Below are positions 24,022 to 33,239 of a stretch of DNA of 48,411 nucleotides, piece after piece. The first letter of the stretch is position 1. Each line of letters begins with the position of its first letter. Below the pieces are notes generated by a model that was not told the DNA's origin, ran no database searches, and worked only from the letters and a program-made list of their open reading frames with translations. This DNA is from an uncultured Amaricoccus sp. (lineage in GTDB: Bacteria > Pseudomonadota > Alphaproteobacteria > Rhodobacterales > Rhodobacteraceae). The DNA lies in contig NZ_CALAGI010000045.1 in the NCBI RefSeq assembly GCF_937891315.1, positions 1 through 48,411 of the forward strand, in the 5' to 3' direction. Position numbers and translations under genes: made by a program.

Positions 24022-27000
24022 GTGGCGGACGTGCGTATCGTCACGCTGGGCGGCATCGAGATCGGGTCGGTTTCCGGCCGCCCCGTCCCCATTCCGGCGC
24101 GCAAGGCGCAGGCGCTGCTCGTCTATCTCGCTCTCGGCGCCGGCCGACCCCAGCCCCGCGGCAAGCTCGCCGCGATGTTCTGGCGGGAGAGCGACGAGGC
24201 GCAGGCACGCGGCAGCCTGCGCCAGGCGCTGACCGGCCTGCGCCACGCGACCGGCTTCGATGCCGGGGCATTGGCGGCGGGGCCGGACCAGGTGACGCTC
24301 GCCGCGGGGGCGGTGGAGATCGATGTCGCGACCTTCGAGCGGGCGGCGGACGGCACGTCCCTTGCCGAGCTCGAGGCCGCGGCGGCCGGCTACCGCGGCG
24401 ACTTTCTCGAGGGTTTCGACGCGCGGGCGCCGGGTTTCGACGACTGGATGCTGGCCGAGCGCTATCGCCTGAGCGCCCGCGCCGGCGACGTCCTCCGGCG
24501 GCTGCGCGACGCGTACGACGCGGCGGGCGATGCCGAACGGGCGGTCACCGCCGCGCACCGGCTCCTCGCCCTCGATCCGCTGGAGGAAGAGGCGCACCGG
24601 GCGCTGATGGGCCTGCTGGCCCGACAGGGGCGCGCCGAGGCTGCGCTGCGCCAGTTCCAGGCCTGCCGCGATCTTCTTGCCCGCGAACTCGGTGTCGAGC
24701 CGCGGCCCGAGACCGAGGCGCTCTACCGCGCGATCCGCGACCGCCGCCGCGCCCGGCCAGCGGCGCCCGCCGCCGGCGTCGCGGCGGCCACACCCGCCGG
24801 TGTGGAGGCCGGTCCCGGGGTCGGACCGCCGGAGGCCGAGATCCGGCAGGTGGCGGTACTCGCCTGCGAATATGCCGACGCGCCGGACTGTACCGATCCG
24901 GAGGAGCTGCATCGCCGCTCGAACCGCCTGCACCGGGCGATCCGCGCGATCGCCGAGCGCCACGGCGGCACGGTCGAGCGGCTTCACGACGACGGTGCCA
25001 TCCTGTTGTTCGGTCGCTCCCGCGCCCATACCGACGATATCGAGCGGGCCCTGCGCACCGCGCTGGAGCTTCGCGACGGCACCGGCTGGCAGGAAGCCGT
25101 CCCGCCGCTGCCGGTCCGCGCCGGGATCGCCGGGGGGCGCGTGCTGCTGCTGCCGGAGGGCGATACGGGTGGAGCCCTCGCGAGCGGGCAGGCGCTGAAG
25201 CGCGCGATCGCCCTCGCCAGCCACGCCGCGCCGGGCGAGATCCTCGTCGCCGCCGACAGCTGGGGGCCGGATCTCGCCGCCCGCGGCGTGGCAGCCCCGC
25301 GCGCCTTCGCCGGCGCCGCCGGCGACCCGCTTCGCGCCCATGCCGTCGCGGGCCTCGCCGATGGCGTGACGCGGCGAACCCCTTTCGTCGGCCGCGACGG
25401 CGAGCTCGCCCAGTTCGCCGGGGTCGTCCGCGGCGTTAGCGGCTTCGGGCGCGGCCTCGTGCGCGGCCAGATCGTGCTCGTCCGCGGCGAGGCCGGCATC
25501 GGCAAGACCCGACTCGTCGAGGAGTTCGCCCGCGTCGCCGAGGGGGAGGGCTTCGCGCGCCACCTCGGCCTCGTCCTCGACTTCGGCGAGGCCCGCGGCG
25601 CGGCGGCCGTCCCGGCCGTCGTCGGCGGTCTGCTCCGGCAGGCGGCCGGCGGCACCACGCCGGCCATCGCCGCGGAGCGGGCGGTCGCCGCCGGTCTCGT
25701 CCCGGCGGACCGGGAAGCGGCGCTCCTGCACCTGATCGAGGCGGCGTTGCCGGATCGCCTGTCCGCGACCTTCGCCGCGTTCGATGCGGAGGCGCGCCAG
25801 CGCCTGGCCCTCGATGCGCTGGCGGGGGTTGTGCGCGCCGCCGCCGCCGTCCGGCCGCTGCTCGTCGTCGTCGAGGACCTGCACTGGGCGCCCCCGGCGA
25901 CGCTCGCCCTCGTCGGCGCCCTCGGCGCCGCGGTCGTCGCCGTCGGCGGTCTGTTCGTCGCGACGACCCGCGGCCTCGCCGACGGCCCGGCCGCCGCGCT
26001 GCGCGGCGCGGGCGGGTCGGTGCTCACCATGGACCTCGGGCCGCTTTATCACGAGGACGCGACGCGGCTCGCGGAACGGATCGCCGGGGGAATCACGCCA
26101 CGCGTCCTTGGCAGTGTCGAGCGCGCGGGCGGCAACCCGCTCTTTCTCGAACATCTGCTGAGCCGGGAGGTCGGCGCCGCGGACGAGTTGCCCGGTTCGG
26201 TGCACGGCGTCGTCCAGGCGCGGATGGACGAACTCGACGAAGAAAGCCGCCGGGTTGCGAAGGCGGCCTCGGTGCTCGGCCAGGTCGTGGCGGCGGCGGC
26301 GCTCGAGGCGGTTCTCGGGCGGCCCGCGGCCTGCGGGCCGCTGGTGCGGGCGGGGCTTTTCCGTCCGGTTCCCGAGGGCCATCTCTTCTCGCACGCCGTG
26401 GTCGCCGAGAGCGCGTACCTCTCGCTGCCGAAGGCCGAGCGGGCGGCGCTGCACCGCCGGGCCGCCGCGTGGTTCGGTCCGCGCGACCCGGCATTGCGCG
26501 CGGCGCATCTCGATCGGGCCGAGGATCCGGGCGCCGCGAACGCCTATCTCGACGCGGCGAGGGCCGAGGCCGCGGCCTGGCGCCACGACGCCGCGATCGC
26601 CCTCGCGGAGCGGGGGCTCGCCGTCGCGCGGGAAGCGGGCGAGCGCTACCTCCTCGCCCGCCACCGCGCCGAGTGGCTGCTGGAGAAGGGCGCGGCGCCG
26701 GACGCCGGCGCGGCCTTCGCGGCGCTGCTCGCCATCGCGCCGGGTGACGGCGAGCGGGCGGAGGCGCTGCTCGGCGCGGCGTCGGTCAAGCGCCTCACCG
26801 ACGACCTCGACGGCGCCCTCGCCGACCTGGACCGGGCCGGCGAGCTCGCCGGCCGCGCGGAGATCGCTGCCCGCGTCCACATCTTGCGGGGCAACCTGCT
26901 CTTTCCGCGCAACGACCTCGCCGGCTGTCTGCGCGAGCACAGGCGCGGGCTGGCGCTGGCACGGGAGGCCGGCGACGGGGCGTCCGAGATCGCCGCGCTC

Positions 27001-27849
27001 GGCGGGCTCGGCGACGCCGAATACATGCGCGGCCGGCTCGGAAGCGCGCGCGACCGCTTCGCGACCTGCGTCGAGCTCGCCGCGCGCGACGGCCTGCTCA
27101 GGGTCGCGGCGGCGAACCGGCCGATGCTGGCGCTGACGCACATCTTCTGCGGAAACACGCGACGCGGCCTCGCCGAGGCGCTGGCCGCGATCGCGGATGC
27201 AAGGCGCATCGGCCACCTGCGGGCCGAGGTGATCGCGCGGCACGGCGCCTGTCTCGCCCACCACGCGCTGACGGAGTTCGAGCCGGCGATGGCGCAGGCC
27301 GACGCCGCGCTCGACCTCGCCCGCCGGCTCGGCGCCGCGCGCTTCGAGGCGGAGGCGCTCGGCTTCCGCGCAGAGCTCCACCGGCTGCTCGGGCGCCCCG
27401 CCGCGGCGCTGGCCGACATCGAGCAGGCCCTCGCCCTGGCCCGGCGAACCGGTATGGCCTATTTCGGCCCGGCCCTGCTCGGCACGCTGGCGCGGGTGAT
27501 CGACGCGCCGACCGCCCGCGCCGCCGCGCTCGCCGGGATGGATGCGCTGCTCGCGGTGAACCACCTCGCCCACAACCACCTGCTCGGACGGCGGGACGCC
27601 ATCGAGGCCTGCCTCGAAGCGGGTGACTGCGATGGCGTCGGGCATCACGCGGACGCCCTGGAGCGATTCTGTCCGGCACAGGTCGTCCTCTGGAGCAGCT
27701 TCTTCGCCCGGCGCGGCCGCGCGCTCGCGCGCGCGCGTCGGGACGGGATCGATGGCGACGCCCGCGCGACGTTCCGCGGCCTCGCCGCGGAAGCAGAGTC
27801 CTGTGGATATCGCCTGGCATTGCCCGAACTCGTTGCCGCGATGAAATGA
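24022..27849 (+). CDS. large SARP-type regulator: BTAD, degenerate cyclase, AAA ATPase, TPR
   Basis: Protein of 1275 residues from a GTG start. Residues 1-95 form a winged-helix DNA-binding domain (VRIVTLGGIEI, then RKAQALLVYLALG). The BTAD helical repeats span about 100-245, ending in LLARELGVEPRPETEALYRAI, a signature of AfsR/SARP regulators. Residues 270-440 resemble a class III adenylate cyclase domain (HGGTVERLHDDGAILLFGRS), but the first metal-binding Asp region reads VAVLACEYAD, so it is probably inactive. An AAA/STAND ATPase follows (GEAGIGKTRLVEEF near 489, LLVVVEDLHW near 612). The C-terminal half is helical TPR-like repeats. Such proteins sense a signal through the TPR part and activate nearby genes. 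Likely targets are the divergent methyltransferase and ABM genes. Confidence 0.85.
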   Translation: MADVRIVTLGGIEIGSVSGRPVPIPARKAQALLVYLALGAGRPQPRGKLAAMFWRESDEAQARGSLRQALTGLRHATGFDAGALAAGPDQVTLAAGAVEIDVATFERAADGTSLAELEAAAAGYRGDFLEGFDARAPGFDDWMLAERYRLSARAGDVLRRLRDAYDAAGDAERAVTAAHRLLALDPLEEEAHRALMGLLARQGRAEAALRQFQACRDLLARELGVEPRPETEALYRAIRDRRRARPAAPAAGVAAATPAGVEAGPGVGPPEAEIRQVAVLACEYADAPDCTDPEELHRRSNRLHRAIRAIAERHGGTVERLHDDGAILLFGRSRAHTDDIERALRTALELRDGTGWQEAVPPLPVRAGIAGGRVLLLPEGDTGGALASGQALKRAIALASHAAPGEILVAADSWGPDLAARGVAAPRAFAGAAGDPLRAHAVAGLADGVTRRTPFVGRDGELAQFAGVVRGVSGFGRGLVRGQIVLVRGEAGIGKTRLVEEFARVAEGEGFARHLGLVLDFGEARGAAAVPAVVGGLLRQAAGGTTPAIAAERAVAAGLVPADREAALLHLIEAALPDRLSATFAAFDAEARQRLALDALAGVVRAAAAVRPLLVVVEDLHWAPPATLALVGALGAAVVAVGGLFVATTRGLADGPAAALRGAGGSVLTMDLGPLYHEDATRLAERIAGGITPRVLGSVERAGGNPLFLEHLLSREVGAADELPGSVHGVVQARMDELDEESRRVAKAASVLGQVVAAAALEAVLGRPAACGPLVRAGLFRPVPEGHLFSHAVVAESAYLSLPKAERAALHRRAAAWFGPRDPALRAAHLDRAEDPGAANAYLDAARAEAAAWRHDAAIALAERGLAVAREAGERYLLARHRAEWLLEKGAAPDAGAAFAALLAIAPGDGERAEALLGAASVKRLTDDLDGALADLDRAGELAGRAEIAARVHILRGNLLFPRNDLAGCLREHRRGLALAREAGDGASEIAALGGLGDAEYMRGRLGSARDRFATCVELAARDGLLRVAAANRPMLALTHIFCGNTRRGLAEALAAIADARRIGHLRAEVIARHGACLAHHALTEFEPAMAQADAALDLARRLGAARFEAEALGFRAELHRLLGRPAAALADIEQALALARRTGMAYFGPALLGTLARVIDAPTARAAALAGMDALLAVNHLAHNHLLGRRDAIEACLEAGDCDGVGHHADALERFCPAQVVLWSSFFARRGRALARARRDGIDGDARATFRGLAAEAESCGYRLALPELVAAMK

Positions 27850-27993
27850 TGATAAAAATATAAAAAACAATCTATTGAGTTGCAGAACTAACCTTCTTTA
27901 CGAACCGCGGCGCGAGGCCGACGCGGACGCATGGCGGTGGTTCAAGCCGCGGCGCCGACACTCTTTGGTTGTCGGGTATTCTTCTCGGGAATA
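27847..27993. promoter_or_regulatory. AT-rich promoter region of the cupin-XRE regulator
   Basis: Bases 27847-27900 are unusually AT-rich (GATGATAAAAATATAAAAAA) for this genome. TATTC at 27978-27982 and TCGGGAATA at 27985-27993 form a broken inverted repeat. The reverse complement TATTCCCGA recurs with one extra C as TATTCCCCGA at 28696-28705, before the next gene. This suggests a shared operator, perhaps autoregulation. Confidence 0.3.
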
Positions 27994-28023
27994 AGATTGC
28001 GATCCACGGTTGAAGGATCGGAA

Positions 28024-28674
28024 ATGAGCGATGTCTCCGGGGCCGCCAGCGGGGCCGGACAGAACCCGCACGCGGTGCGGGAGCCGAAGGAGAACGACCT
28101 CGAGCAGGCGATCGGCCACGAGGTCCGTGTCCTGCGCAAGGCGCTCGGCCTGACCGTTTCGGATATCGCCAGCGCCTCCGGCCTTTCCGTCGGGATGCTG
28201 TCGAAGATCGAGAACGGCAATATCTCGCCTTCGCTCACCACGTTGCGGGCGCTCGCGCGCGCGCTCGGCGTACCGCTCACCTCGCTGTTCCAGCATTTCG
28301 AGGAGCGCCGCGGCGCGGTGTTCGTGAAAGCGGGCGAGGGGGTGGAACTGGAGCGACGGGGTACGCGCGCCGGCCATCAATACAACCTGCTCGGTCATCT
28401 CGCCGCGACTTCGAGCGGGGTCCAGGTCGAGCCCTACCTCATCACGCTCACCACCGAGTCGGATGTGTTCCCGACGTTCCAGCACGAGGGGCTGGAGTTC
28501 CTCTACATGCTCGAAGGCGAAGTGGTGTATCGCCATGGCGAGCAGCTTTTCACCATGCGGCCGGGCGACAGCCTCTATTTCGACGCCGACGCGCCGCACG
28601 GGCCGGACAAGCTCGTCACGCTGCCCGCCCGGTACCTGTCGATCATCGCCTATCGCCGCTCGCTAGCCGAATAA
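28024..28674 (+). CDS. XRE-family regulator with C-terminal cupin domain
   Basis: Protein of 216 residues. Residues ~30-95 are a helix-turn-helix of the XRE type (VRVLRKALGLTVSDIASASG, then LSVGMLSKIENGNISPSLTT). The C-terminal half is a cupin barrel (EFLYMLEGEVVYRHG, MRPGDSLYFDADAPHG) that binds a small ligand. This architecture commonly governs the adjacent catabolic operon. Here it stands 89 bases before the mgsA-like gene on the same strand, so control of the N-methylglutamate or glutamate-synthase-like genes is probable. The inducer could be a methylated amine or gamma-glutamyl compound (inference). Confidence 0.9.
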   Translation: MSDVSGAASGAGQNPHAVREPKENDLEQAIGHEVRVLRKALGLTVSDIASASGLSVGMLSKIENGNISPSLTTLRALARALGVPLTSLFQHFEERRGAVFVKAGEGVELERRGTRAGHQYNLLGHLAATSSGVQVEPYLITLTTESDVFPTFQHEGLEFLYMLEGEVVYRHGEQLFTMRPGDSLYFDADAPHGPDKLVTLPARYLSIIAYRRSLAE

Positions 28675-28763
28675 ACGCCCTTTACAAGAAAAAAATATTC
28701 CCCGAAGTTTAGCCTTCGGATTCTCCATCCCATACCGCCTCTCGCCAGCGGAGGAATCGTGCC

Positions 28764-29666
28764 ATGTGCGGAATTGTCGGATTGTTCCTGAAGGACAAGG
28801 CGCTGGAGCCGCGGCTCGGCGCGCTCCTCGCGGACATGCTGGTCACCATGACCGACCGCGGCCCGGACAGCGCCGGGATCGCGATCTACGGCGGCGGCGA
28901 GAAGGGCCGGGCCAGGATCACCGCGCAGTCGGCCGCCCCGGAGACGGAGTTTCCGGGCCTCGCCGACGCGCTGAGGGCCGCGGGCATCGAGGCCGACGTG
29001 ACGGTGAAGAGCACGCACGCGGTCGTCGAGGTCGCGGCGGGCAAGCTCGACGCGGCGCGGGCCGCGATCGCGGCCCGGCCGGGGCTTCGGGTGATGAGCG
29101 CGGGCGAGAGCGTCGAGATCTACAAGGAGGTCGGCCTGCCGAAGGACGTGCTGGCGCGCTTCGACATCGCGAAGATGGCCGGCACGCACGGCATCGGCCA
29201 CACGCGGATGGCGACCGAGTCGGCGGTGACGACGCTGGGCGCGCACCCGTTCTCGACCGGCGCCGACCAGTGCCTCGTCCACAACGGCTCGCTCTCGAAC
29301 CACAACAACATCCGGCGCGAGCTGGTGAAGAAGGGGATGACCTTCGAGACCCAGAACGACACCGAGGTCGCAGCCGCCTACATCTCGAACGAGATGGCCG
29401 AGGGCAGGGATCTGGGAGAGGCGCTGACCGGCGCGCTCGACGATCTCGACGGGTTCTTCACCTTCGTCGTCGGCACGAAATCCGGCTTCGGCGTGGTGCG
29501 CGACCCGATCGCCTGCAAGCCGGCGGTAATGGCCGAGACCGACCAGTATATCGCCTTCGGCTCGGAATATCGCGCGCTGGTCAACCTGCCCGGTATCGAG
29601 ACCGCCCGCGTCTGGGAGCCGGAGCCCGCCACCGTCTATTTCTGGGACCACGAGAAGGCCGCCTGA
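28764..29666 (+). CDS. mgsA: glutamine amidotransferase class II subunit (N-methylglutamate synthase A / GlxB type)
   Basis: Protein of 300 residues. The mature N-terminal cysteine follows the start (MCGIVGLFL), and DRGPDSAG and HTRMATESAVTTLGAHPFS are the amidotransferase substrate residues, as in the GltB/PurF Ntn domain. In methylated-amine users this subunit belongs to N-methylglutamate synthase, which with MgsB and MgsC makes N-methylglutamate from methylamine-derived nitrogen. In rhizobia the same set is called GlxB with GlnT, of less certain role. The neighbouring gmaS-like gene fits the first reading, but I see no N-methylglutamate dehydrogenase genes in the window. The symbol is provisional. 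Confidence 0.85.
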   Translation: MCGIVGLFLKDKALEPRLGALLADMLVTMTDRGPDSAGIAIYGGGEKGRARITAQSAAPETEFPGLADALRAAGIEADVTVKSTHAVVEVAAGKLDAARAAIAARPGLRVMSAGESVEIYKEVGLPKDVLARFDIAKMAGTHGIGHTRMATESAVTTLGAHPFSTGADQCLVHNGSLSNHNNIRRELVKKGMTFETQNDTEVAAAYISNEMAEGRDLGEALTGALDDLDGFFTFVVGTKSGFGVVRDPIACKPAVMAETDQYIAFGSEYRALVNLPGIETARVWEPEPATVYFWDHEKAA

Positions 29667-29690
29667 GCCCTTCCATCCGAGGAGCCGCGA

Positions 29691-30374
29691 ATGCCGACCT
29701 TCGATCTCTCCACCACCCCGCTGCGCGACGTCAACGCCGCGCTCCACGCCGTCGGTTCGGGCGACAACGACACTGCCTTCGAGGTGGTGAACCCGCGCGG
29801 CGCACACGCGCTGGCCGTCGGTATCGACAAGCCGCTGACCGTCGATGTGCGCGGCTCGGTCGGCTACTACTGCGCCGGGATGAACGATGGCGGCGGCGTC
29901 ACGGTGCACGGCTCGGCCGGTCCGGGCGTCGCCGAGAACATGATGGGCGGCAGCGTCACCGTGGAGGGCGACGCCAGCCAGTACGCCGGCGCCACGGGGC
30001 GCGGTGGTCTCCTCGTCATCAAGGGCAACGCCGCCTCGCGCTGCGGCATCTCGATGAAGGGGATCGACATCGTGGTGCACGGCAATATCGGCCACATGTC
30101 GGCCTTCATGGCACAGTCGGGCAACCTCGTCGTCCTCGGCGACGCCGGCGACGCGCTCGGGGATTCGCTCTACGAGGCGCGGCTCTTCGTGCGGGGCAAC
30201 GTCAGGAGCCTCGGCGCCGACTGCGTCGAGAAGGAGGTGCGGCCGGAGCATCTGGAGATCCTCGCGGGCCTGCTGGCCAGGGCCGGGGCGGATGCGAAGC
30301 CGGAGGAGTTCCGCCGCTATGGCTCGGCCCGCAAGCTCTACAATTTCAACATCGACAACGCCGACGCGTACTGA
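29691..30374 (+). CDS. mgsB: glutamate-synthase GXGXG-domain subunit (MgsB / GlxC type)
   Basis: Protein of 227 residues consisting of a right-handed beta-helix like the C-terminal GXGXG domain of GltB. Repeated Gly turns are evident: GYYCAGMNDGGGVTVHGSAG, NMMGGSVTVEGDASQYAG, GRGGLLVIKGNAASRCG, IDIVVHGNIGHMSAFMAQSG and GNLVVLGDAGDALGDSL. It is the structural subunit of the three-part synthase, separating the glutaminase from the FMN site. It sits 24 bases after the A subunit and 10 bases before the C subunit in one operon. Confidence 0.85.
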   Translation: MPTFDLSTTPLRDVNAALHAVGSGDNDTAFEVVNPRGAHALAVGIDKPLTVDVRGSVGYYCAGMNDGGGVTVHGSAGPGVAENMMGGSVTVEGDASQYAGATGRGGLLVIKGNAASRCGISMKGIDIVVHGNIGHMSAFMAQSGNLVVLGDAGDALGDSLYEARLFVRGNVRSLGADCVEKEVRPEHLEILAGLLARAGADAKPEEFRRYGSARKLYNFNIDNADAY

Positions 30375-30384
30375 GGGGCGACAG

Positions 30385-31713
30385 ATGAGCTACCACAACC
30401 CCCAGACCCCGCCGCGCCGGTCGGCGACCTTCGACGACTATACGATGGCCGAGATCCGGCGCGCGGCCGCGACCGGGATCTACGACATCCGCGGCGGCGG
30501 GGCGAAGCGCAAGGTGCCGCATTTCGACGACCTGCTGTTCCTCGGCGCCTCGATCTCGCGCTATCCGCTCGAAGGCTACCGCGAGAAATGCGACACGACG
30601 GTCGTGCTCGGCGCCCGCCATGCGAAGAAGCCGATCACGCTCAAGACCCCGGTCACGATCGCCGGCATGAGCTTCGGCGCGCTCTCCGGCCCCGCCAAGG
30701 AGGCGCTCGGCCGCGGCGCGACGCTGGCCGGCACCTCGACGACGACTGGCGACGGCGGCATGACCGACGAGGAGCGCGGGCACAGCCAGACGCTGGTCTA
30801 CCAGTACCTCCCCTCGCGCTACGGCATGAACCCGCGCGACCTGCGCCGCGCCGACGCGATCGAGATCGTGGTGGGACAGGGCGCCAAGCCCGGCGGCGGC
30901 GGGATGCTGCTCGGCCAGAAGATTTCCGACCGGGTGGCCGAGATGCGCACGCTGCCCAAGGGCATCGACCAGCGCAGCGCCTGCCGGCACCCGGACTGGA
31001 CCGGGCCGGACGACCTCGAGATCAAGATCCTCGAGCTGCGCGAGATCACCGGATGGGAAAAGCCGATCTACGTGAAGATCGGCGGCGCCCGGCCCTACTA
31101 CGACACCGCGCTGGCGGTGAAGGCGGGCGCCGACGTGGTGGTGCTCGACGGGATGCAGGGCGGCACGGCGGCGACGCAGGACGTGTTCATCGAGAATGTG
31201 GGCATGCCGATCCTCGCCTGCATCCGCCCGGCGGCGCAGGCGCTCCAGGATCTCGGGATGCACCGCGAGGTGCAGCTGATCGTCTCCGGCGGCATCCGCT
31301 CCGGCGCCGACACGGCCAAGGCGCTGGCGCTCGGGGCGGACGCCGTGGCGATCGGCACCGCGGCGCTGATCGCGCTTGGCGACAATGATCCGCACTGGGA
31401 GGACGAGTACCGGAAGCTCGGGACCACGGCCGGCTGCTATGACGACTGGCACGAGGGCCGCGACCCGGCCGGCATCACCACGCAGGATCCCGAGCTGGCG
31501 AAGCGGTTGGACCCGGAGCTCGCCGGGCGGCGCCTCGCGAACTTCCTCAAGGTGATGACGCTCGAGGCCCAGACCATCGCGCGGGCCTGCGGCCACAACC
31601 ACCTGCGCAACCTCGAGCCCGAGGATCTCGTCGCGCTGACCATGGAAGCGGCGGCGATGGCGAAGGTGCCGCTCGCCGGCACCGACTGGTATCCGGGAAA
31701 ACCCGGCCTCTGA
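30385..31713 (+). CDS. mgsC: FMN-binding glutamate-synthase-like subunit (MgsC / GlxD type)
   Basis: Protein of 442 residues corresponding to the FMN barrel domain of glutamate synthase. The barrel is visible in PVTIAGMSFGALSGPAKEAL, IEIVVGQGAKPGGGGMLLGQ, IYVKIGGARPYYDTALAVKA, DVVVLDGMQGGTAATQDVFI and LIVSGGIRSGADTAKALALG. The C-terminal part has a Cys-containing segment (LGTTAGCYDDWH), where glutamate synthase has its 3Fe-4S region. It likely performs the reductive transfer of nitrogen or methylamine onto 2-oxoglutarate. It completes the three-subunit operon and is followed by the synthetase. Confidence 0.87.
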   Translation: MSYHNPQTPPRRSATFDDYTMAEIRRAAATGIYDIRGGGAKRKVPHFDDLLFLGASISRYPLEGYREKCDTTVVLGARHAKKPITLKTPVTIAGMSFGALSGPAKEALGRGATLAGTSTTTGDGGMTDEERGHSQTLVYQYLPSRYGMNPRDLRRADAIEIVVGQGAKPGGGGMLLGQKISDRVAEMRTLPKGIDQRSACRHPDWTGPDDLEIKILELREITGWEKPIYVKIGGARPYYDTALAVKAGADVVVLDGMQGGTAATQDVFIENVGMPILACIRPAAQALQDLGMHREVQLIVSGGIRSGADTAKALALGADAVAIGTAALIALGDNDPHWEDEYRKLGTTAGCYDDWHEGRDPAGITTQDPELAKRLDPELAGRRLANFLKVMTLEAQTIARACGHNHLRNLEPEDLVALTMEAAAMAKVPLAGTDWYPGKPGL

Positions 31714-31781
31714 CGACCAAGCCGGCGCGCGGAGGGAGCGCGTGCCGGTCCTCGAAACTCCCGTCCGACAGGAACAGCCCC

Positions 31782-33089
31782 GTGACCAACGACCTCGCCG
31801 CCTTTGCCGCCGAGCGCGGCGTGAAGTACTTCATGATCTCCTACACCGATCTCTTCGGCGGCCAGCGGGCAAAGCTGGTGCCGGCACAGGCGATCGCCGA
31901 GACGCAGACGGGCGGCGCGGGCTTCGCCGGCTTTGCCACATGGCTCGACCTGACGCCGGCCCATCCCGACGTCTTCGCCATCCCTGATCCGACCTCGGTG
32001 ATCCAGCTGCCGTGGAAAAGGGACGTGGCCTGGGTCGCGGCGGATTGCGTTATGGAAAAGGCGCCGATCGCGCAGGCGCCGCGCGTGGTATTGAGGCGGC
32101 TGGTCTCCGAGGCGGCGGAGGCGGGCCTCCGGGTCAAGACCGGCGTCGAGGCGGAATTCTTCCTCATCACCCCCGACGGCCGCGCCATCTCGGACCCGGC
32201 CGACACCGCCGAGAAGCCCTGCTACGACCAGCAGGCGGTCATGCGCCGCTATGACGTGATCGCCGAGATCTGCGACGCGATGCTGGAACTCGGCTGGAAG
32301 CCCTATCAGAACGACCACGAGGACGCGAACGGCCAGTTCGAGATGAACTGGGAATTCGACGACGCGCTTGCCACGGCTGACAAGCATTCGTTCTTCAAGT
32401 TCCTCGTCAAGTCGATCGCCGAGAAGCACGGGCTGCGCGCGACCTTCATGCCGAAGCCCTTCAAGGGCCTGACCGGCAACGGCTGCCACGCGCATGTCTC
32501 GGTCTGGGACCTCGATGGCGCGGTGAACGTCTTCGCCGACAAGGCCAAGCCCTTCGGTCTTTCCGACCGGGGCAGGACGTTCCTCGGCGGCATCATGAAG
32601 CATGCCTCGGCGCTCGCCGCGGTGACCAACCCGACCGTGAATTCCTACAAGCGGATCAACGCGCCCCGCACCGTCTCAGGGGCGACCTGGGCGCCGAACA
32701 GCGTCACTTGGACCGGCAACAACCGTACCCACATGGTCCGCGTTCCCGGCCCGGGGCGTTTCGAGCTGCGCCTGCCCGACGGGGCGGTGAACCCGTACCT
32801 GCTGCAGGCGATCATCATCGCCGCCGGGCTTTCGGGGATGCGGAGCAAGGCGGATCCCGGACCCCATTCGGACATCAACATGTACGAGGAGGGACACAGG
32901 ATCACCGACACGCCGAAGCTGCCGCTCAATCTTCTCGACGCGCTTCGCGCCTATGAGGCGGACGGGGAGTTGATGGCGGCGATGGGCCCGGATTTCTCCG
33001 CGGCGTTTCTGAAGATGAAGCGTCGTGAATGGGACAGCTACTGCGCCCAGTTCACCGCATGGGAACACGAGACCACCCTCGACATCTGA
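31782..33089 (+). CDS. gmaS: type III glutamine synthetase-like enzyme, probably gamma-glutamylmethylamide synthetase
   Basis: Protein of 435 residues from a GTG start. It shows the glutamine synthetase catalytic fold: VKTGVEAEFFLIT (metal ligand Glu), NDHEDANGQFEMNW, MPKPFKGLTGNGCHAHVS, NSYKRINAP and RFELRLPDGAVNPYLLQA. Family members with this exact layout next to mgsABC ligate methylamine to glutamate using ATP, giving gamma-glutamylmethylamide, the entry step of the N-methylglutamate pathway. The alternative name is GlnT of rhizobia, with a true glutamine synthetase role. Discrimination rests on context and remains inferential. It starts 69 bases after the C subunit. Confidence 0.87.
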   Translation: MTNDLAAFAAERGVKYFMISYTDLFGGQRAKLVPAQAIAETQTGGAGFAGFATWLDLTPAHPDVFAIPDPTSVIQLPWKRDVAWVAADCVMEKAPIAQAPRVVLRRLVSEAAEAGLRVKTGVEAEFFLITPDGRAISDPADTAEKPCYDQQAVMRRYDVIAEICDAMLELGWKPYQNDHEDANGQFEMNWEFDDALATADKHSFFKFLVKSIAEKHGLRATFMPKPFKGLTGNGCHAHVSVWDLDGAVNVFADKAKPFGLSDRGRTFLGGIMKHASALAAVTNPTVNSYKRINAPRTVSGATWAPNSVTWTGNNRTHMVRVPGPGRFELRLPDGAVNPYLLQAIIIAAGLSGMRSKADPGPHSDINMYEEGHRITDTPKLPLNLLDALRAYEADGELMAAMGPDFSAAFLKMKRREWDSYCAQFTAWEHETTLDI

Positions 33090-33239
33090 GCCGGCGACAG
33101 GTCGGAGCGCGGCGGTGGTCGTCCGATGAACGTCGTCGGCGAGCCGATGCCCCCGCCGGCGCGGTCCGCCGGCCGGGGATGATCCGGCGATAGGGTGAAG
33201 CCGGCTGTCGGGGTGGAAATGGTCGAACGAGGAAAGCCG

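Noticed and set aside
23887..27870. Minus-strand open frame of over 1300 codons opposite the SARP regulator
   Set aside because: Antisense shadow caused by GC-rich third positions; the plus strand carries clear domains.
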